A DNA stretch of 15,841 bases from an uncultured Collinsella sp. Its GTDB lineage: Bacteria > Actinomycetota > Coriobacteriia > Coriobacteriales > Coriobacteriaceae. Numbering within the stretch: position 1 is the stretch's first letter; each line of letters starts with the position of its first letter. Positions 6,055 to 15,796 of this stretch are shown here, one piece after another. The DNA lies in contig CAUASQ010000025.1 of the NCBI GenBank assembly GCA_958431945.1, forward strand, positions 1 to 15,841. Reading direction: 5' to 3'. The notes under the pieces are model-generated. The model had not been told where the DNA came from. It did not search any database and saw only the letters and a list, made by a program, of their open reading frames with translations. The translations under genes were made by a program, and so were the position numbers.

Positions 6055-6082
6055 TTGTACTTTAGCGATTGGCTCGTACAAT
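6055..6082 (+). promoter_or_regulatory. Probable promoter of the ATP synthase operon
   Basis: TACAAT (6077-6082) matches the -10 consensus at five of six bases, and TTGTAC (6055-6060) gives a partial -35 with a 16-base spacer. Transcription would begin near 6089, giving a leader of about 55 bases before the first GTG. A small hairpin, AACCGA (6038-6043) with TCGGTT (6051-6056) and T-rich loop, ends over the -35 and could insulate it from upp transcription. Confidence 0.45.
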
Positions 6083-6143
6083 AGTCACCAATGTTTGGCG
6101 GGAACTGTTCTGTGAAGCGTTAAAAAGGAAAGTGAGGACGCCA

Positions 6144-6455
6144 GTGTTTCAGATAGCCGATCTGCTCGCTATCGTTGCAGGCGCCATCGCGGGCGCAATT
6201 GCCTTCCTTCCCTTTGTCTTTACGCTCAAGCCGGTTCTTGACGATAAACAGAATGCGGACATGCTCAAGGGTATGGTGAGTCTGGCGGTCTCGGCAATCG
6301 CCCTGCTCGTCTTTACCTTGGTTGTGTTTGTGTTGTTCGGAGAGGCATTTCGCATGTTCCTCCTGGGCGAGGCGATCGGCTTCGTGGCCTTTATGGCCGC
6401 CTGCGCGGTTCGTGTCGCCAAGGCGCTGCGAGATCCTCATGAGGTCGAAAGGTAA
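6144..6455 (+). CDS. Small membrane protein at the atpI position of the ATP synthase operon
   Basis: This 103-residue, strongly hydrophobic protein has about three membrane segments: residues 4-27 (LLAIVAGAIAGAIAFLPFVF), 43-65 and 71-94. A short polar loop holds KPVLDDKQNADMLKG, and the C terminus is charged (RDPHEVER). It is the first gene of the atp operon, where many bacteria encode AtpI, a poorly conserved membrane protein implicated in c-ring assembly or Mg transport. I do not see a diagnostic AtpI motif, so equivalence is inferred from place and topology. GTG at 6144 is preferred because GAGGA (6134-6138) lies upstream at good spacing. GTG at 6132 is too close to AAGGA, and frames further back run into the promoter. 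Three bases separate its stop from the atpB start. Confidence 0.7.
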   Translation: MFQIADLLAIVAGAIAGAIAFLPFVFTLKPVLDDKQNADMLKGMVSLAVSAIALLVFTLVVFVLFGEAFRMFLLGEAIGFVAFMAACAVRVAKALRDPHEVER

Positions 6456-6458
6456 GTC

Positions 6459-7262
6459 GTGGAAATTTTTGAAAAGCTGCCTGATGAGATTAATCATCTG
6501 GTCAGCGAGTTCAGCTCCACCCCTGTCGTGGGCGATCTGAGCTGCGGCATCACGCAGTACTCGTTTTGGCTGATCGTCTCCACGATCGTGCTCCTGATCG
6601 TCCTGACCGTGTTCAAGAAGAAGCAGACCCTGGTTCCCAAGGGCTTCTTCGTCAACGGTTTCGAGTACATCATCGAGTACGTCGAGAACGATATCGGCAA
6701 GGGTGTCGTGGGTGAGAACTGGAAGAAGCACTTCCCGTTCCTGTGCTCGCTTTTCCTGTTCATCCTGATCAATAACATGATCGGCCTGATCCCGGGAATG
6801 AAGCCCGGCACCGGCGCAATCGGCTCCACCGCCGCACTCGCCATCTTCGCCTTCGTGTACTTCATCTACTACGGATGCAAGGCTCACGGCGTGATCGGCT
6901 ACATCAAGAGCCTCGCCCCGCAGGGCGTGAGCTTCCCGATGAACGTGCTCGTGTGGGTCGTCGAGCTTTTCTCGACCTTCCTGCGCCTCATCACGCTCGC
7001 CGTCCGTCTGTTCTGCAACATGTTCGCAGGACACGTGGTCATGGGCTCGTTCGCCATCATGGCGAGCATGTTCATGCAGCCGCTGCTTCAGCAGGTTTCC
7101 GCGGCCCACGCCGTCGGCGCCCTGCCTTCGCTGGCCTGGCTTGCCATCCTCATCCTGATCTATGCGATCGAGCTTGTGGTCGGCGCCATCCAGGCTTACG
7201 TCTTCACGGTCCTTACCGCCGTGTATGTCTCCGAGGCAGAGGAGGTCGCGGAGGAGGAGTAG
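6459..7262 (+). CDS. atpB: ATP synthase Fo subunit a
   Basis: Subunit a forms the two proton half-channels beside the c-ring in the membrane. The protein has 267 residues and five to six membrane segments (about 36-53, 92-112, 122-141, 159-182, 186-207, 224-252). The essential arginine (E. coli R210) is R183 in AVRLFCNMFAGH (181-192). The usual RLFGNM reads RLFCNM. LINNMIGLIPG (103-113) matches the family NxxGLxP motif. E238 and Q244 in YAIELVVGAIQAYVF correspond to the conserved C-terminal channel residues. It starts with GTG at 6459, 3 bases after the previous stop, with GAAAGG upstream. The C terminus is acidic (EAEEVAEEE). Identity is very secure. Confidence 0.97.
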   Translation: MEIFEKLPDEINHLVSEFSSTPVVGDLSCGITQYSFWLIVSTIVLLIVLTVFKKKQTLVPKGFFVNGFEYIIEYVENDIGKGVVGENWKKHFPFLCSLFLFILINNMIGLIPGMKPGTGAIGSTAALAIFAFVYFIYYGCKAHGVIGYIKSLAPQGVSFPMNVLVWVVELFSTFLRLITLAVRLFCNMFAGHVVMGSFAIMASMFMQPLLQQVSAAHAVGALPSLAWLAILILIYAIELVVGAIQAYVFTVLTAVYVSEAEEVAEEE

Positions 7263-7350
7263 CCTTCCGTTCGCGCCTTAAAGGTAAGGCAATTCGTTAA
7301 ACCGCCGGTGCCCGTACCCATGGAGCCCGGCAGTTATAAAAAGGTTATCC

Positions 7351-7382
7351 TGCGTGAAATAAGACACGCACGACAAAGGAGG
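7351..7382 (+). promoter_or_regulatory. Hairpin plus strong ribosome-binding site before atpE
   Basis: TGCGTG (7351-7356) pairs perfectly with CACGCA (7365-7370) around an A-rich 8-base loop. It is followed 4 bases later by AAAGGAGG (7375-7382), the strongest Shine-Dalgarno in the window. The atpB-atpE spacer (124 bases) is the longest inside the operon and also holds GCCGG/CCGGC (7304-7308/7327-7331). The layout suits extra expression of the c subunit, by stabilising a processed mRNA 5' end or by efficient initiation. That function is inferred. Confidence 0.45.
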
Positions 7383-7386
7383 AATC

Positions 7387-7581
7387 GTGGGAGTTATCGG
7401 TTACGGTCTCGGTGTTATCGGCGCTGGTCTTGCTATCGGCCTGTCTGCTCTGGGTGCTACGGGTGCTATGGCCCGTCAGCCTGAGGTCCAGGGCCGCGTG
7501 TTCACCGTCTTCATCATGGGCTCCGCCTTCGGCGAGGCTCTGGCTCTGATCGGCTTCGTTGTCGCGCTGATCGTTAAATAG
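7387..7581 (+). CDS. atpE: ATP synthase Fo subunit c
   Basis: Subunit c forms the rotating proteolipid ring. The protein has 64 residues, shorter than most (70-85), and is two helices joined by the conserved polar loop ARQPE (29-33). The N-terminal helix is Gly/Ala-rich (GLGVIGAGLAIGLSALGATG). The ion-carrying carboxylate is E50 in GSAFGEALALIGF. The residue after the Glu is Ala rather than Ser/Thr, and helix 1 lacks the Gln of sodium-type c subunits. The ring is therefore predicted to use protons. The GTG start at 7387 follows AAAGGAGG at 4 bases and leaves almost no N-terminal tail. Confidence 0.96.
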   Translation: MGVIGYGLGVIGAGLAIGLSALGATGAMARQPEVQGRVFTVFIMGSAFGEALALIGFVVALIVK

Positions 7582-7596
7582 CACGGAGCGTCAAGT

Positions 7597-8199
7597 ATGA
7601 ATCTTTCATCCCAGAAGAGCGCGATCGCACTCTCCGCGTCCGCGGCCGCGCTGCTCATGCCGGTTTCCGCGTTCGCCGAGGACGGCGCTGCCGGTGCGGA
7701 CATCCTCATCCCTAAGATGGCGGAGTTCATCCCGGCGCTTATCGCCTTCCTGATTATCTGGATCGTGCTGGCCAAGGTCGCCCTGCCGGGCATCATGAAA
7801 ACCATGGAGGAGCGCGGCAAGAAGATCGAGGAGAGCCTCGACGAGGCCGAGAAGACCAAGCAGGAGGCTATCGCCAAGCGCGCTGAGTCCGACTCGATCG
7901 TCACCGACGCCCGTCGTCAGGCTGCCGACATCGTTCTCGAGGCCCGTAAGGACGCCGAGTCCGAGCGCGCCCGTATCATCGAGGCTGCTCACAAGGAGGC
8001 CGAGGAGATCATCGCCAAGGCCCATACGACCGTCGAGGACGAGCGCAAGTCCATTTACGCCGGTGCCGCGAGCTCCATCGCCGACCTGTCCGTTGCCGTC
8101 GCCACCAAGATTGTGGGCGAGGCACTCGAGGACGATGCCGAGCAGAAGAAGCTCATCGAGCGCTACATCCAGGAAGCAGGTAGCCTGAATGCCGACTAG
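7597..8199 (+). CDS. atpF: ATP synthase Fo subunit b with signal-peptide-like N terminus
   Basis: Subunit b is the peripheral stalk that holds F1 static against the rotor. The protein has 200 residues. Residues 1-27 look like a cleavable signal peptide: a hydrophobic Ala/Leu-rich core and a VSAFA site before EDG. A membrane segment follows (about 43-65, FIPALIAFLIIWIVLAKVALP). A long Glu/Lys/Ala-rich coiled coil runs from about 70 to 160 (EERGKKIEESLDEAEKTKQE and onward), with a C-terminal segment that binds delta. GGAG lies 5' of the ATG, 15 bases after atpE. Its end overlaps atpH by 11 bases. Whether the N terminus is really cleaved, placing EDGAAG outside the membrane, is not known. Confidence 0.95.
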   Translation: MNLSSQKSAIALSASAAALLMPVSAFAEDGAAGADILIPKMAEFIPALIAFLIIWIVLAKVALPGIMKTMEERGKKIEESLDEAEKTKQEAIAKRAESDSIVTDARRQAADIVLEARKDAESERARIIEAAHKEAEEIIAKAHTTVEDERKSIYAGAASSIADLSVAVATKIVGEALEDDAEQKKLIERYIQEAGSLNAD

Positions 8200-8665
8200 C
8201 CGCTATCAGGACAAGGTGCTCGAGACCTACGCGCGCTCCCTTCTGGAAGCCGCTAAGGCCGAGAACCATGTGTTCGAGGACCTCGAGATGATCGAGCGCT
8301 TGGCTTCTGCCAGCCCCGAGATCATCGCCGTGCTCGACACCATGTCCAAGCGCGACCAGCTCGACCTTCTTCCCAAGGTGGCAGCTGCCTTTAAGTATGT
8401 TGCCGAGGAAGACGAGGATGTAGTGGGCGTGACCGTCACCACGGCGATCCCGCTCGACGACGAGCTGCGTCAAACCATCACTAAGAAATGCGAGCAGGAC
8501 TTCGGCCGCAAGGTATTCCTTATCGAGCAGGTCGACCCGTCTATCGTGGGCGGCCTGGTGCTCGAGGCCCGCGGCGAGCGTCGTGACATTTCCGTCAAGA
8601 CGCAGCTGCGCATCGCGCAGGAGACCCTCGCAAACTCTGCTAATTCGTACGGAGGTGAAGCCTAA
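8189..8665 (+). CDS. atpH: ATP synthase F1 subunit delta
   Basis: Subunit delta links the b stalk to the top of the alpha3-beta3 head. The protein has 158 residues, somewhat shorter than the usual 175-180. N-terminal [10 protein letters not shown] (14-23) is the family's helix 1. The C-terminal domain has [12 protein letters not shown] and the diagnostic [20 protein letters not shown]. Its ATG lies inside the end of atpF (11-base overlap). Its TAA shares one base with the atpA ATG (TAATG), indicating translational coupling on both sides. Confidence 0.95.
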   Translation: MPTSRYQDKVLETYARSLLEAAKAENHVFEDLEMIERLASASPEIIAVLDTMSKRDQLDLLPKVAAAFKYVAEEDEDVVGVTVTTAIPLDDELRQTITKKCEQDFGRKVFLIEQVDPSIVGGLVLEARGERRDISVKTQLRIAQETLANSANSYGGEA

Positions 8666-10263
8666 TGTCCGAAACCCTCAATGCCCAGGATATCGCCAAG
8701 AAACTGCAGGAGCAGCTCACGAGCCTCTCCGCGACGGTCGATACGCATGAGGTTTCAACGGTCGACGAGGTAGGCGACGGCATCGCACGCGTCTCCGGCC
8801 TCAAGAGCGCCATGGCAGGCGAGCTTCTGGAGTTCAAGAGCTCCGATACCGGTGAGACCGTCTTCGGCCTTGCCCAGAACCTTGACCGTGACGAGGTCGG
8901 CGCCGTTCTGTTTGGTGCCGTCGACTCCATCAAGGAAGGCGACGAGTGCCGCACCACTGGCCGCATTATGGATATCCCCGTGAGCCGTGCCATGCTCGGC
9001 CGCGTCGTCAATCCGCTCGGCCAGCCCATCGACGGCCTGGGCGACATCGTCGCCACGCACCGTCGCCCCATCGAGTTCAAGGCTCCCGGCGTCATCGATC
9101 GTACCCCGGTGTGCGAGCCGGTTCAGACCGGTCTGCTCGCTATCGACTCCATGGTGCCTATTGGCCGCGGTCAGCGTGAGCTCATTATCGGCGACCGTAA
9201 GACCGGTAAGACCGCCATCGCCATCGACGCTATCCTCAACCAGCGCGGCAAGGGCATGGTCTGCATCTATGTCGCCATCGGCCAGAAGGCCTCCACGGTT
9301 GCCAACATCCGCGAGACCCTCGCTCAGCACGGTGCGCTCGACTACACCATCATCGTTTCGGCCACCGCTGCCGATTCCGCCCCTATGCAGTACATCGCGC
9401 CTATGGCCGGTGCCGCTATCGGCGAGTTCTTTATGTACAACGGCGAGGACGGTAAGCCCGCCAGCGAGACCAACCCCGGCGGTCACGTGCTCGTCATCTA
9501 CGACGACCTGTCCAAGCAGGCTGTGGCCTACCGTCAGATGTCGCTGACGCTGCATCGTCCGCCCGGACGCGAGGCCTATCCTGGCGACATCTTCTACCTG
9601 CACTCTCGTCTGCTCGAGCGTGCTGTCAAGATGTCCAAGAAGAACGGTTACGGCTCCATGACGGCTCTTCCGATCATCGAGACCCAGGACGGCGACGTCT
9701 CGGCCTACATTCCGACCAACGTCATTTCCATTACCGATGGTCAGATCTACCTGCAGTCCGAGCTCTTCTTCCAGGGTCAGCGCCCGGCAGTCGACGTGGG
9801 CATCTCCGTGTCCCGCGTCGGTGGCGATGCGCAGACCAAGGCCATGAAGCAGGTCGCCGGCAACCTCCGTCTGGACCTCGCTTCGTACCAGGAGCTCGCT
9901 GGCTTTACGCAGTTCGGCTCCGACCTCGACGAGGCTACTCAGAAGCAGCTGACCCATGGTGCTCGCATGACCGAGCTCCTGAAGCAGCCGCGTTACAAGC
10001 CGTTTGAGGTTGGCGAGCAGATCGTTACGCTGTTCGCTGGCAACGAGGGCTTCCTGGATGACTTGGAGATCGCCGACGTGCTGCCCTTCCGTGCCGAGCT
10101 CATCGAGTACATGGACAATGGCTTTGGTTCGCTGCTCGACAAGGTTCGCGCCAAGAAGATCGATGATGACACCAAGGCTGAGCTCTTGCGCGTCATCGGC
10201 GACTTCAAGCAGCAGTTCATGGCCAAGCACCATTCGGATGTTTCTGGATCAGAGGAGAACTAA
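8665..10263 (+). CDS. atpA: ATP synthase F1 subunit alpha
   Basis: Subunit alpha is the non-catalytic nucleotide-binding subunit of the F1 head. The protein has 532 residues. The Walker A motif GDRKTGKT is at 176-183 (E. coli has GDRQTGKT), and the Walker B strand is [18 protein letters not shown]. The signature [10 protein letters not shown], with the arginine finger R384 that reaches the catalytic site, starts near 381. The N-terminal delta-binding region, the beta-barrel ([14 protein letters not shown]) and the C-terminal helical domain are all present. GGAGGTGA (8651-8658) supports the ATG at 8665. The stop is 5 bases before atpG. Confidence 0.98.
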   Translation: MSETLNAQDIAKKLQEQLTSLSATVDTHEVSTVDEVGDGIARVSGLKSAMAGELLEFKSSDTGETVFGLAQNLDRDEVGAVLFGAVDSIKEGDECRTTGRIMDIPVSRAMLGRVVNPLGQPIDGLGDIVATHRRPIEFKAPGVIDRTPVCEPVQTGLLAIDSMVPIGRGQRELIIGDRKTGKTAIAIDAILNQRGKGMVCIYVAIGQKASTVANIRETLAQHGALDYTIIVSATAADSAPMQYIAPMAGAAIGEFFMYNGEDGKPASETNPGGHVLVIYDDLSKQAVAYRQMSLTLHRPPGREAYPGDIFYLHSRLLERAVKMSKKNGYGSMTALPIIETQDGDVSAYIPTNVISITDGQIYLQSELFFQGQRPAVDVGISVSRVGGDAQTKAMKQVAGNLRLDLASYQELAGFTQFGSDLDEATQKQLTHGARMTELLKQPRYKPFEVGEQIVTLFAGNEGFLDDLEIADVLPFRAELIEYMDNGFGSLLDKVRAKKIDDDTKAELLRVIGDFKQQFMAKHHSDVSGSEEN

Positions 10264-10268
10264 GCCCC

Positions 10269-12631
<2,363 letters not shown>

Positions 12632-12634
12632 GTT

Positions 12635-13027
12635 ATGCGTATCCGCATCGTGTGCCCCGTGAGCTGCGCCTATGAGGGCGACGCTGCGTTTGTGTCGATT
12701 CCGTCCACGGATGGCGAGTTTGGCGTTCTGCCTGCTCACTCCAGCGAGATCTGCACGATCGACCGCGGTTACGTTCGCGTTTCCGATAAGGCCATGGGCA
12801 CTGTCGACCACACGTTTGCCGTGGCCGGCGGCTATGCCCAGGTTGCGGACGATGTCGTGACCGTTCTCGCCGAGCGCGCTTGCGATTTGGCGACCGTCGA
12901 TGCCGACAAGCTTAAAGCTGATATTCAAGGTTTTGAAGAGAAGCTGGGTAATTTGTCGGAGGATGATGCACGCCGCGCCTACCTCTATAATGAAATCGCA
13001 TGGTGTAAGCTCAAGCTTGCCCAATAG
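12635..13027 (+). CDS. atpC: ATP synthase F1 subunit epsilon
   Basis: Subunit epsilon is the rotor-associated regulator and coupling subunit. The protein has 130 residues, in the usual range. The N-terminal beta-sandwich shows VSIPSTDGEFGVLPAHS (the family G-x-x-G-LP-H motif), then FAVAGGYAQVADDVVTVLAE. The C-terminal helical hairpin is LKADIQGFEEKLGNLSEDDARRAYLYNEI split over two helices. It starts 3 bases after atpD with GGGGGAG near the end of atpD as ribosome-binding site. It is the last gene of the operon, and a strong terminator follows. Confidence 0.96.
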   Translation: MRIRIVCPVSCAYEGDAAFVSIPSTDGEFGVLPAHSSEICTIDRGYVRVSDKAMGTVDHTFAVAGGYAQVADDVVTVLAERACDLATVDADKLKADIQGFEEKLGNLSEDDARRAYLYNEIAWCKLKLAQ

Positions 13028-13063
13028 TCAAACGATTTAGCGTTCGACCATTTGCGAACACAT

Positions 13064-13102
13064 CATGCCCGGGATGGCCCAGCCACCCCGGGCATGCTTT
13101 TT
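13064..13102 (+). terminator. Intrinsic terminator of the ATP synthase operon
   Basis: CATGCCCGGG (13064-13073) pairs perfectly with CCCGGGCATG (13087-13096), with an inner TGGC/GCCA stem (13075-13078/13082-13085). The sequence then reads CTTTTT (13097-13102). A long GC-rich stem followed by a T-run is a classical intrinsic terminator. It ends only 13 bases before the murA start codon. Confidence 0.9.
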
Positions 13103-13115
13103 GAAAGGGTAGACC

Positions 13116-14399
13116 TTGGATATTATCCGCGTTGAGGGTGGCCACGCCATCGGAGGCTCCGTGCCCGTTTCGGGCGCCAAGAACTCCGCGCTCAAACTCA
13201 TGGCGGCAACGCTTCTGGCGCCGGGCAAGACGACGCTGCAGAACGTGCCCGATATTTCCGATGTCCACGTGATGGGCAAGGTGCTCAAAGGCATGGGCGC
13301 TACGATCGATGTTCTCGACGAACACACGCTCGAGATTGATACCTCTCAGGTCGATTCATGGGAGGCCCCCTACGAGCTCGTTGCCAAGATGCGCGCTTCC
13401 ACCGCCGTCATGGGACCCCTGCTGGGCCGCTTCCATCGCGCCAAAATTGCCATGCCGGGCGGCTGCAACCTGGGTGCTCGCAAGATCGATATGCACATTC
13501 TTGGTCTTGAGGCCCTGGGCGTTGAGTTCGATACCGCCCACGGTTACATCAACGCTAATGCGCCCCAAGGTCTGCGCGGTACCACCGTCACGCTCGAGTT
13601 CGCCAGCGTCGGTGCGACCGAGAACCTCATCATGGCCTCTGTGCGCGCACAGGGCACCACGGTTATCGATAATGCCGCCCGCGAGCCCGAGATCGTCGAT
13701 CTCGCTAACATGCTCAACGAGATGGGCGCCAAGATTGTTGGCGCCGGTACGCCCGTCGTGACTATCGAAGGCGTGGAAGAGCTCCATCCCGTTACCCATC
13801 GCGTGGTGGGCGACCGCATCGAGGCCGGTACCTTTATCGTTGCCGGTGCGTTGATGGCCGACGATCGCGGTGTCGACGTCACGGGTTTTTGCCCCATTCA
13901 CTTGGGCATGGTGCTCAAGAAGATGGAACTCATGGGTATCGACTGCGAGCGCGTCGAAGATGGCGTCCATGTGAACCGTGCCGAGCGTATCAAGCCGGTC
14001 GACATCCAGACGCTTCCGTTCCCCGGTTTCCCGACCGACATGCAGGCGCAGATTATGGTGCTCTCCGCCCTTGCCGACGGCAGTTCCGTTATTACCGAAA
14101 ATATCTTCGAGAATCGCTTTATGTTTGCCTCTGAGCTGGTGCGCATGGGTGCCGACATTCGTATCGAGAGCCATCATGCCATGATTCATGGCGTCAAGGG
14201 CTTCTCGGGTGCACAGGTTACCTCGCCCGATCTGCGTGGCGGAGCGGCCCTCGTCGTAGCGGGCTTGATCGCCGACGGGACGACCGAGGTTTCGGCCATC
14301 CATCACATCAAGCGCGGCTACGAGCAGTTTGTCGAAAAGCTGCAGGCGCTCGGCGCGCATGTCGAGCATGCTACCGTCCCCGATCCCGTCATCTACTAA
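13116..14399 (+). CDS. murA: UDP-N-acetylglucosamine 1-carboxyvinyltransferase
   Basis: MurA transfers enolpyruvate from PEP to UDP-GlcNAc, the first committed step of peptidoglycan synthesis. The protein has 427 residues, a normal length. GAKNSALK (20-27) holds the catalytic Lys22-Asn23 pair. The reactive-loop cysteine is Cys117 in PGGCNLGARKIDMH. Asp308 lies in GFPTDMQAQ. REPEI and ENRF/GGAALV repeats match the two-domain inside-out barrel. Because Cys117 is kept rather than Asp, the enzyme should bind fosfomycin covalently. The start must be TTG at 13116: an in-frame TAG at 13110-13112 excludes earlier codons, and GAAAGGG (13103-13109) lies just upstream. murA near atpC is typical of Actinobacteria. 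The LCP gene follows directly. Confidence 0.97.
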   Translation: MDIIRVEGGHAIGGSVPVSGAKNSALKLMAATLLAPGKTTLQNVPDISDVHVMGKVLKGMGATIDVLDEHTLEIDTSQVDSWEAPYELVAKMRASTAVMGPLLGRFHRAKIAMPGGCNLGARKIDMHILGLEALGVEFDTAHGYINANAPQGLRGTTVTLEFASVGATENLIMASVRAQGTTVIDNAAREPEIVDLANMLNEMGAKIVGAGTPVVTIEGVEELHPVTHRVVGDRIEAGTFIVAGALMADDRGVDVTGFCPIHLGMVLKKMELMGIDCERVEDGVHVNRAERIKPVDIQTLPFPGFPTDMQAQIMVLSALADGSSVITENIFENRFMFASELVRMGADIRIESHHAMIHGVKGFSGAQVTSPDLRGGAALVVAGLIADGTTEVSAIHHIKRGYEQFVEKLQALGAHVEHATVPDPVIY

Positions 14400-14411
14400 T
14401 ACAGGTTGCCT

Positions 14412-15647
14412 ATGTTTAATAAAAAGCCCCTCGCGGATACCACCGCCCGAAGACCCTCAACTGGTGCGCAGGCCAAGATCTACAGTCGCGATAACGTGGC
14501 TCGCTATTCCGAGCGCGCTCGTCAACGTCGTCGTAGCCACACGATTCGTCACGTCGCGCTCATTGTCGTGCTTGGCGTGCTGCTGAGTGCCACTACCGCT
14601 GCCGGCCTGTGGTTTGCCACCATTATGGGCAAGCTCGGCGATTCCAATGTCATTACCGACAATCTGCGTCGGGTTCTGGTTGACACCGATGAGGCAAAGG
14701 ATCCGTTCTACGTGCTGCTTCTTGGCACCGACGGCCGTCCGGGCGAGGATACGTATCGTGCCGACTCGATTATCCTGGCACGCATCGACCCCACGCAAAA
14801 GCAGGCGACGCTCATTTCCGTTCCGCGCGACACCAAGGTCGAGTACAAGGGCGAGACCATGAAGATCAACGCCTGCCATACCGTTGGCGGCGCCGAGGCC
14901 ATGGTCGAGGCGGTCAACGAGCTGTGCGGTGTTCAGATTTCCCACTATGCCGAGGTCAGCTTCGACGGTATGCAGGCGCTGATTGATTCGGTTGGCGGTA
15001 TCGACATTAACGCAACCGATGATGTTGACGACCCCGAGCACCTGGATATTAAGATTACCGCTGGCCAGCAGCATATGGACGGTGCCACCGCCCTTACCTA
15101 TGCCCGCTGCCGCTACACCTATGCCGACGGCGATTACACGCGCATGCGCCACCAGCGTCAGGTGCTTGGCGCCCTTGCCAACCAGATTCTCAATAACTTC
15201 GATGCCACGAAGATCTTTGGCCTGGTTAATTCGCTGTCCGATATGCTCGTAACCGATATGAGCGTTCAGGATATCGTGGCTACGGTCAACGCCATGCGCG
15301 GTATGGATGTCGACGGTATCTACTCGGCCAACCTGCCCTCGTACGCCGACGACAGCACCATGATCGACGGTGTGAGCTACGTCTTTGTCTACGAGGACGA
15401 GCTCAAGGAAATGATGGAGCGCGTCGATGCCGGCAAGGATCCCAAGGGTCCCAACACCATGGGTCTTTCCGACGGTTCCAGCTCTACGATCGGCGACCTG
15501 AACAACAACACGTCTGACGACTACGCAAACGGTACCGCAACCTCATCGGTCAGCTCTGACGATTCCGATGACTCAAGCGATTCGAGCGATTCGGACTACT
15601 ACGAAGAGCCCACCGGCGACGGCAACGGCTACGAAGCCAATTATTAG
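14412..15647 (+). CDS. LytR-CpsA-Psr (LCP) family cell-wall ligase
   Basis: LCP proteins transfer lipid-linked anionic polymers (teichoic acid, capsule or arabinogalactan types) onto peptidoglycan outside the membrane. The protein has 411 residues. A basic cytoplasmic tail (1-45) is followed by one membrane anchor (about 47-70). The LCP domain (about 98-260) has FYVLLLGTDGRPGEDTYRAD (99-118, R116 and D118), ISVPRD (135-140) and YARCRYTYADGDYTRMRHQR (230-249). The C-terminal 65 residues are a Ser/Asp/Asn-rich, acidic low-complexity tail, probably disordered in the wall. ATG at 14412 is chosen because AGG at 14403-14405 is well spaced. A TTG at 14406 touches that site. It lies 12 bases after murA, so cotranscription is likely. 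The polymer transferred is unknown. Confidence 0.92.
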   Translation: MFNKKPLADTTARRPSTGAQAKIYSRDNVARYSERARQRRRSHTIRHVALIVVLGVLLSATTAAGLWFATIMGKLGDSNVITDNLRRVLVDTDEAKDPFYVLLLGTDGRPGEDTYRADSIILARIDPTQKQATLISVPRDTKVEYKGETMKINACHTVGGAEAMVEAVNELCGVQISHYAEVSFDGMQALIDSVGGIDINATDDVDDPEHLDIKITAGQQHMDGATALTYARCRYTYADGDYTRMRHQRQVLGALANQILNNFDATKIFGLVNSLSDMLVTDMSVQDIVATVNAMRGMDVDGIYSANLPSYADDSTMIDGVSYVFVYEDELKEMMERVDAGKDPKGPNTMGLSDGSSSTIGDLNNNTSDDYANGTATSSVSSDDSDDSSDSSDSDYYEEPTGDGNGYEANY

Positions 15648-15789
15648 GGTTACGCGGGCTTACCAGCCCGCGTAACCAGTTGACGCTGCAAACCCGCCAG
15701 AGCGGCAATCTGCCTTTCAACTTCGGCGGCATGATCAAAAGATCAATGCCGCCTCGTTTCAAGGCACCTTGCTCGCTCTGGCGGGTTTT
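15648..15789 (+). repeat. Structured element copy B: stop-codon hairpin plus bulged long stem
   Basis: Hairpin I pairs 15648-15660 with 15665-15677 (13 bp, loop TACC), beginning one base after the LCP stop codon. The linker ends GACGCTGC. Stem II pairs 15690-15704 (AAACCCGCCAGAGCG) with 15774-15788 (CGCTCTGGCGGGTTT), 15 bp, continued by GCAA 15705-15708 with TTGC 15769-15772, leaving T15773 bulged. After a TC/CC internal loop, stem III pairs TGCCTT 15711-15716 with AAGGCA 15761-15766. The distal hairpin pairs GGCGGCAT 15725-15732 with ATGCCGCC 15746-15753 and GATC 15733-15736 with GATC 15741-15744, loop AAAA. Compared with copy A, the loops are conserved and the stems changed by paired substitutions. 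It may terminate the murA-LCP transcript. Confidence 0.82.
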
Positions 15790-15796
15790 CGCTCAT

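Noticed and set aside
6069..6143. Upstream TTG start for the atpI-position protein
   Set aside because: It overlaps the likely -10 box of the atp operon, and the extra 25 residues are not hydrophobic or conserved-looking.
8755..10233. Long antisense open frame opposite atpA (and another, 10988-13024, opposite atpD/atpC)
   Set aside because: They mirror GC-rich codon bias of strongly conserved genes, show no recognisable domains, and lack ribosome-binding sites.
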